From Rhizobiaceae bacterium (GTDB lineage: Bacteria; Pseudomonadota; Alphaproteobacteria; Rhizobiales; Rhizobiaceae): a DNA stretch of 27,666 bases. Position numbers and translations under genes: made by a program. Below are positions 23,102 to 27,666 of this stretch, piece by piece. Where the stretch lies: the NCBI GenBank assembly GCA_004299545.1, contig SCRB01000803.1:1-27666 (forward strand), written 5' to 3'. Every line of letters starts with the position of its first letter. The first letter of the stretch is position 1. The notes below the pieces were generated by a model. The model saw nothing but the letters and a program-made list of their open reading frames with translations, ran no database searches and was not told the origin of the DNA.

Positions 23102-24496
23102 TCAACCCGCCAGCACCGCGTCCTCGACAATCGAAAGCGCCCGGTCGAGATCGTCCTTCGCAATCACCAGCGGCGGTGACAGTGTCAGCACGTTGCCGGC
23201 GCTGATCTTGAAGGACAGGCCGTTCTCCAGGCAGCGATAGTAGACGCGTTCGGCAAGCGCATGGTTGGGCCGGAACGTGTCCCTGTCCTCGACCATCTCG
23301 ACGCCGAACATCAGGCCCCGGCCCCTTACGTCGCCGACGAAAGGCGAATGCGCCATCAGTTCGCGCATCCGCTCCATGGCGCGTTGGCCGAGTTCGGCAG
23401 CGCGCTCTGCCAGGCCTTCCTCGCGCACGATGGCGATGGTGGTGAGCGCCGCGCGCGTCGTCACCGGATTCTTCTCATGCGTGTAGTGGCCGATAGCGTA
23501 ATCACCCGCGACATCGAGGTCGCGGCGCGCGACAACGGCTGCAATCGGCAAGATGCCGCCGCCAAGCGACTTGCCCATCACGATAATGTCCGGCGTGACG
23601 CCGTCATGCTCGGAAGCGAAGAATTTGCCCGTCTTGCCGAGGCCGGTCGGGATCTCATCGAAGATCAGAAGCGTGCCGTGGCGGTCGCAGGCCTCACGCA
23701 CCGCCTTCCAGAAGCCCGGCGCCGGAACGAGCGGCGTGGCGCGCATGGGTTCGGCAACGAAGGCGGCGAAATCCCCTTCCCGGCCGAGCACATAGGAAAT
23801 CATGTTGGCGCATGCCCGCGCTGACTCCTCGAGTGAGGAGGTTCCATAAGGGCAATTGTGCGGCGCCCAGAGTGCGACATGCTCGGTGCCGGGCAGAAGT
23901 GGGCCGGCGATGCCGGACCGGAACGTCGCCTCGCCGCCTACGCTTGCGGCACCGAAGCCGGCGCCGTGGAAAGCATCCCAGAAGGAAAGCGTCTTGAACC
24001 GGCCCGTCGCGGCACGCGCCACCTTCAGCGCCACCTCGATGGCGTCGGAACCACCTGTCGTGAACAGCACCTTGCCGAGATCGCCCGGCGCGAGGCGACC
24101 CAACGTCTCGGCAAGCTCGACGGCCGGTTCGCAGGTGAAGCGGCGCGGCGCGAAAGGCAGTTCGTCCATTTGCGCCCGGATCGCTTCCTTCAGGCGCGGA
24201 TGGCCGTAGCCGATATGATGCACGCTGTTGCCATGGAAATCCATGGTTCGCCGCCCGGCCATATCCTCGATCCAGATGCCTTCGGCCCTGGCGATGGCAG
24301 AGACGCAAGGGCTGGAAAGCGATTGATGGAGAAAGGCGTCGGCGTCGCGCTTGAGAAGCGCCCTCGAGGGGGCATGGTCCTGGCGCGCCTCCCAGTCCTG
24401 CCTGGCCTGGGCCTTGTTGGACTCACCCTCCGTATGGATTGCCGTCATCTGTCCCATTTTTGCCTTGCGAATTCGCGATCCGCGTCCTTTGTCCAT
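23102..24496 (-). CDS. class III PLP enzyme: aminophosphonate transaminase or PbfA-like ammonia-lyase
   Basis: This protein of up to 464 residues has the class III aminotransferase fold. The PLP-binding aspartate is Asp280 in FDEIPTG and the Schiff-base lysine is Lys309 in MGKSLGGG; GGSDAIE (149-155) holds the phosphate. The N-terminal segment LLKRDADAFLHQSLSSPC and MDFHGNSVHHIGYGHP resemble, as far as I recall, (R)-1-hydroxy-2-aminoethylphosphonate ammonia-lyases (PbfA), which form phosphonoacetaldehyde for PhnX. A plain AEP or other amine transaminase is the alternative. The start is uncertain: ATG 24496 overlaps the upstream stop (TGATG), but ATG at 24457, with AAGG in front, or ATG at 24448 would remove an unusual basic N-terminus. 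It sits between the FAD/GcvT enzyme and a hydroxyacid dehydrogenase. Confidence 0.85.
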   Translation of the reverse strand: MDKGRGSRIRKAKMGQMTAIHTEGESNKAQARQDWEARQDHAPSRALLKRDADAFLHQSLSSPCVSAIARAEGIWIEDMAGRRTMDFHGNSVHHIGYGHPRLKEAIRAQMDELPFAPRRFTCEPAVELAETLGRLAPGDLGKVLFTTGGSDAIEVALKVARAATGRFKTLSFWDAFHGAGFGAASVGGEATFRSGIAGPLLPGTEHVALWAPHNCPYGTSSLEESARACANMISYVLGREGDFAAFVAEPMRATPLVPAPGFWKAVREACDRHGTLLIFDEIPTGLGKTGKFFASEHDGVTPDIIVMGKSLGGGILPIAAVVARRDLDVAGDYAIGHYTHEKNPVTTRAALTTIAIVREEGLAERAAELGQRAMERMRELMAHSPFVGDVRGRGLMFGVEMVEDRDTFRPNHALAERVYYRCLENGLSFKISAGNVLTLSPPLVIAKDDLDRALSIVEDAVLAG

Positions 24497-26973
24497 CAGG
24501 CCGCTTTGTCCGCTGGAACCGGGGGCCTGATCTTTTCTCCCTTCGGGTCGTAGGCAGGTCTCAGGTGAGGCCTGGCCGCATAGCGCGTGCCGGCGACTTC
24601 GATCTCGAAATGGCCTTCATCCAGGAAGCGCGCATCGACGCCGTCGCCATTTTCGACGAGGCCCAGTCCGACCGCGCGGCCAAGACTGTGGCCATAGGCG
24701 GCGGAACGAAGTTCGCCGGTGGGCTCACCGTTGCGCAGGATCAGTTCGCCTCCCCACAGCATCGGACCGCCGTCATCGAGCGTGAACTGGACGATACGCT
24801 TTTGGAGCGGCTTGCCTTTCGCCGCGGCGATAGCGTCACGTCCGATGAAACCTCCCTCCTTGCCGAGATCGAGGGCAAAGCCCAGTCCAGCCTGCCAGGG
24901 ATTGATGTCGGGTGTCAGTTCCCTGCCCCAGGCGCGAAACCCCTTCTCCAGCCTCAGCGCCTCGATCGCGTAATAGCCCGCGTCGATCAGACCCAAATCC
25001 TTGCCCGCGTCCAGGAGAGCTTCGTAAGCGCCGACGGTGAATTCCGCCGGAACGATCAATTCCCATCCCAATTCGCCGACATAGGTCATGCGGTTGGCAA
25101 TGCAAATGCCGTAGCCGACGTCGATCTGTCTGTGCGTCGCAAAGGGGAACGCCTCGTCGGAAAGATCGTCAGCCGTCAGCCGCGAGAGGACTTTGCGCGC
25201 TTTCGGTCCCATTACTCCGAGCACCGCGTAGGAAGAGGTCACGTCGGTCAGGAACGCATGCGCGCCGGCGGGGATATGCCGGGCGATCCAGTCGAAATCG
25301 CGAATCGGCTGGGCAGACCCGGTCACGATCAGGAACCTGTCCGTGGCAAGCCGCAGGACGGTGAGGTCGCTTTCATAGCCGCCGCGCTCGTTGAACATGC
25401 CGGTATAGACGCTGCGTCCGATGGGCACGCCGATCTGGGCGCCGCACAGCCGGTTGAGGACGGCGCAGGCGTCGCGGCCCTGCAGCAGGAGCTTGGCGAA
25501 AGAGGTCTGGTCGAAGATCGCGGCAGCCTCGCGCGTCGCCTTCATCTCGCGGCCGACCGTATCGTGCCAGTTTTGCCGACCGAACCCGTACGCCGTCTCC
25601 GGGCCTTCGCCATCCATGGCGAACCAGTTGGCACGCTCCCAACCCATTTTCGAGCCGAAACATGCGCCCTTGGCGAGGAGCCGGTCATAAAGCGGCGAGC
25701 GTCGCAGCGGCCGTCCGAGATCGAGCTCACGGTTCGGCCAGGGCGTGGCGTAATGCAGACCGAGCGTTTCCTTGACGCGGTCGTGCAGCCAGCGCTGGTT
25801 GTTGTTGAAGGAGGCGAAGCGGCGGATATCGACCGGCCACAGGTCCATGGTGGGCTGGCCGTTGACGATCCACTCGGCCAGCGCACGGCCGGCACCGCCG
25901 GCGCTGGCGATGCCCATCGAATTGAAGCCCGCGCCGACGAAGAAGTTCCTCAGTTCAGGCGCCTCGCCCAGAATGAAATTATTGTCGGGCGTAAAGCTTT
26001 CCGGGCCGTTGTAGAATTTCTTGACCTCGGCCTGTTCGAGCTGCGGCACACGCACCAGAGCGTTCCGCATCAGTATCTCGAACTGATCCCAATCGTCGGG
26101 CAAGAGCGCGAACTCGAAATCGTCGGGAATGCCGTCCATCCCCCAGGGTTTGGCCTGCGGCTCGAAGCCCCCCATCACCAGGCCGCCGACTTCCTCCTTG
26201 AAATAGATATAGCCGTCGGGATCGCGCATCACCGGCAGGTCGGGGTGCACGCCATCGATCCTGCCGGTGACGATATACATATGCTCGGCGGAGTGTAGCG
26301 GCACGGCGACCCCGCACATCTTGCCGACCTTGCGCGCCCATTGCCCGGCGCAGTTGACGACGATACCGGCGGCGATGTCGCCCTGGTCGGTAGTGACGCC
26401 GGTCACCGCACCGTCCTTCGTCGTGATGCCGGTCACGCGCACCCGCTCGATGATCGTTGCACCGCCCATGCGGGCACCTTTGGCAAGGGACTGCGTCAGA
26501 TCGGTGGGGTTCGCCTTGCCGTCGCCCGGCAGCCACACCGCGCCGACGAGATCGTCTGTCGCCATCACTGGCCAGAGATCGCCGGCCTCCTTCGGTGAGA
26601 TGACCTCGACAGCCACACCCTGCGCCCGCGCGGAGGCCGCGGTGCGCTTCAATTGCGTCATGCGGTCTTTCGTCCGCGCGACGCTGAGCGAACCGCAATT
26701 CCTCCAGCCGGTAGCAAGCCCGGTTTCTGCTCCCAGGCGGGCATAGAGCTCGGTCGAATAGCGTACCAGCGCTGTCATGCTGGACTGACTGCGCAATTGG
26801 CCCACCAATCCCGCCGCATGCCATGTTGTGCCGCCGCTGAGTTGCCCCTGTTCCAGCAGCACCACGTCCGACCACCCAAGCCTGGTCAGATGGTAGGCGA
26901 CCGAGCACCCGATCACGCCGCCGCCGATGACGACGACATGGGCCTGGGTGGGAAAGGGAGCATGTGCTGGCAT
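24496..26973 (-). CDS. FAD-dependent oxidoreductase with C-terminal GcvT domain (dimethylglycine/sarcosine dehydrogenase family)
   Basis: The 825-residue protein has the two-part architecture of dimethylglycine and sarcosine dehydrogenases. An N-terminal DAO-type FAD domain (about 1-370) has the dinucleotide motif VVVIGGGVIGCS (13-24) and TTWHAAGL, where His52 matches the histidine that carries covalent FAD. A middle FAO_M linker follows, then a C-terminal GcvT and GcvT-C barrel (about 430-815; LTDVTSSYAVLGVMGP, YVGELGWELIVP, LRLEKGFRAWG) that binds tetrahydrofolate and captures formaldehyde. Such enzymes oxidise N-methyl groups. Placed between phnX and the PLP gene, it may demethylate an N-methylated aminophosphonate; this is inference. 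ATG 26973 gives the normal N-terminus; an open frame extends upstream but through a hairpin and into phnX. Its stop overlaps the next start by one base. Confidence 0.88.
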   Translation of the reverse strand: MPAHAPFPTQAHVVVIGGGVIGCSVAYHLTRLGWSDVVLLEQGQLSGGTTWHAAGLVGQLRSQSSMTALVRYSTELYARLGAETGLATGWRNCGSLSVARTKDRMTQLKRTAASARAQGVAVEVISPKEAGDLWPVMATDDLVGAVWLPGDGKANPTDLTQSLAKGARMGGATIIERVRVTGITTKDGAVTGVTTDQGDIAAGIVVNCAGQWARKVGKMCGVAVPLHSAEHMYIVTGRIDGVHPDLPVMRDPDGYIYFKEEVGGLVMGGFEPQAKPWGMDGIPDDFEFALLPDDWDQFEILMRNALVRVPQLEQAEVKKFYNGPESFTPDNNFILGEAPELRNFFVGAGFNSMGIASAGGAGRALAEWIVNGQPTMDLWPVDIRRFASFNNNQRWLHDRVKETLGLHYATPWPNRELDLGRPLRRSPLYDRLLAKGACFGSKMGWERANWFAMDGEGPETAYGFGRQNWHDTVGREMKATREAAAIFDQTSFAKLLLQGRDACAVLNRLCGAQIGVPIGRSVYTGMFNERGGYESDLTVLRLATDRFLIVTGSAQPIRDFDWIARHIPAGAHAFLTDVTSSYAVLGVMGPKARKVLSRLTADDLSDEAFPFATHRQIDVGYGICIANRMTYVGELGWELIVPAEFTVGAYEALLDAGKDLGLIDAGYYAIEALRLEKGFRAWGRELTPDINPWQAGLGFALDLGKEGGFIGRDAIAAAKGKPLQKRIVQFTLDDGGPMLWGGELILRNGEPTGELRSAAYGHSLGRAVGLGLVENGDGVDARFLDEGHFEIEVAGTRYAARPHLRPAYDPKGEKIRPPVPADKAA

Positions 26974-27024
26974 TTGCTGGCCTAGGCGTGGGAGTCTTGG
27001 TTCGGTTGCGGTGACGGATGGAAG

Positions 27025-27087
27025 AAAAATCCTGCTCGATCCGCCCGTTCCGGCGCTGCTTTCGCCCCCTTCTCGGCCGGAACGGGC
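27025..27087 (-). terminator. 12-bp-stem hairpin between phnX and the FAD/GcvT gene
   Basis: GCCGGAACGGGC (27076-27087) and GCCCGTTCCGGC (27043-27054) are perfect 12-base arms around a 21-base loop, starting just after the phnX stop. On the minus strand five T follow 13 bases further on (27025-27029). The T-run is displaced, so it may be a partial terminator or an attenuator that separates phnX from the downstream genes. Confidence 0.55.
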
Positions 27088-27091
27088 CGGT

Positions 27092-27666
27092 TCACGGCTT
27101 CTCGCCGCGCGCAAGGCGGGCGTTGATATCCTCGATCACCGGCTCGATGTCGGCGATGCTGTCGAGGACGTAATGCGCCCCGGCGCGGCGCAGCAGATCC
27201 TTGGAGTGCTCGTGGCGGTAGGCAATCTCCTCGGTCGACATCGCCTTGTCCGCGTCGGGGGTGTCCATGTCCATGTAGTTCGAGTAGCGCGACACGCCGA
27301 TGCCCCAGCAGCCGGCGTTCAGCGCCTCTCCGACGCCAGAGACGGTGTCGTCGACCTTGACCACCGACTGGATGGTGTGGATACCCAGCAGATCGAGGTT
27401 CTTGTAGACCATGTGCGGATTGGGACGGGCGCCGTGGATCACCTCGTCGCCGGCCACGGTGGCGTCAGGGTTGAAGCCCTGCTTGCGGGCGGCCTCCAGC
27501 AGCACGTCCACCATCGAGCGGGTAAAGCCGGTGGTGGCACCGATCTTGATGCCGGCCTTCTGCAGCCGCTGGGTCACTTCGGCCACGCCGGGCAGCAGGT
27601 CGGTGTACTGCGGCAGGCAGGTGACCTGGGCCGGTACGAAGTCGGCGAACATCGCGTCCACGTCGG
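27092..27666 (-). CDS. phnX: phosphonoacetaldehyde hydrolase PhnX, C-terminal part (5' partial)
   Basis: The reading frame is open to the right edge, so about 190 residues are present and roughly the first 90 are missing, with the nucleophilic aspartate and Schiff-base lysine. Residues match phosphonatase of the HAD superfamily: the DVDAMFADF cap segment, LLPGVAEVTQRLQKAGIKIG, the motif ATTGFTRSM, ARPNPHMVYKNLDLLGI, VVKVDDTVSGVGEALNAG, and the C-terminal RRAGAHYVLDSIAD block. PhnX splits phosphonoacetaldehyde into acetaldehyde and phosphate. The DDTV motif is the form usual in proteobacterial PhnX. The GTG at 27661 is internal. It lies 118 bases upstream of the FAD/GcvT gene, with a strong hairpin between them. 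Confidence 0.92.
   Translation of the reverse strand, partial: DVDAMFADFVPAQVTCLPQYTDLLPGVAEVTQRLQKAGIKIGATTGFTRSMVDVLLEAARKQGFNPDATVAGDEVIHGARPNPHMVYKNLDLLGIHTIQSVVKVDDTVSGVGEALNAGCWGIGVSRYSNYMDMDTPDADKAMSTEEIAYRHEHSKDLLRRAGAHYVLDSIADIEPVIEDINARLARGEKP

Noticed and set aside
24439..26298. A 619-codon open frame on the plus strand opposite the FAD/GcvT gene
   Set aside because: It mirrors codon bias of the high-GC gene on the other strand; it shows no domain and its composition is unnatural.
27092..27400. Loss of a metal-binding Asp in PhnX (DDTVSG instead of GDT..D)
   Set aside because: As far as I recall, proteobacterial PhnX proteins commonly have DD..xG at this place, so it is not a defect.
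27092..27661. A complete small HAD protein starting at the GTG at 27661
   Set aside because: The frame stays open to the window edge and the upstream codon continues the PhnX cap-domain pattern, so this is a truncated view of a larger gene.

Overview
The window looks like chromosomal DNA of an alphaproteobacterium of the order Hyphomicrobiales (Rhizobiales). The pointers are an Irr-type Fur regulator, an Omp25/31-type outer-membrane barrel, a Frc-like sugar ABC importer, an RpiR-type inositol regulator and a high-GC coding style. No rRNA, tRNA, CRISPR or phage gene was seen. The genus cannot be fixed from the sequence alone.

Layout. (1) 1-4056, plus strand: the 3' end of an N,N-dimethylformamidase-like large subunit, an alpha/beta hydrolase, a family III CoA-transferase and an HMG-CoA-lyase-like enzyme. 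Together they look like a catabolic operon for an amide or acyl compound. (2) 4077-6964: a variant irr gene, a frameshifted IS630-family transposase remnant, an Omp25-like porin and about 465 bp with no gene I can support. (3) 6965-17890: a cyclitol (inositol) locus. Leftward it has a binding protein/permease/ATPase importer, and separately two Gfo/Idh/MocA dehydrogenases, a D-2-hydroxyacid dehydrogenase and an HpcH/HpaI aldolase. Rightward it has iolD and a short-chain dehydrogenase. It closes with an RpiR regulator on the minus strand. (4) 17983-27666, all minus strand: the 2-aminoethylphosphonate (AEP) importer phnSTUV, a second D-2-hydroxyacid dehydrogenase, a class III PLP enzyme, a two-part FAD/GcvT demethylase-like dehydrogenase, and the 3' part of phnX at the window edge.

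How the parts work together. In region 3 a repeated inverted motif, GCAAT-N4-ATTGC, lies at three promoter regions: before the importer, between aldolase and iolD, and directly upstream of the RpiR gene. At two of these places it overlaps a plausible -10 box, so it is the probable operator of this RpiR (IolR-like) repressor. The locus has iolD but no iolB, iolC, iolE or iolJ, and instead holds an aldolase and a 2-hydroxyacid dehydrogenase. Either the missing steps are encoded elsewhere or this is a different route for a ring polyol. In region 4 the importer brings in a phosphonate. The FAD/GcvT enzyme could remove an N-methyl group, the PLP enzyme could release ammonia or transfer the amino group to give phosphonoacetaldehyde, and PhnX would split that into acetaldehyde and phosphate. 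This gene set suggests use of a modified AEP (N-methylated and/or hydroxylated) rather than plain AEP, and it is my leading candidate for an incompletely described system.
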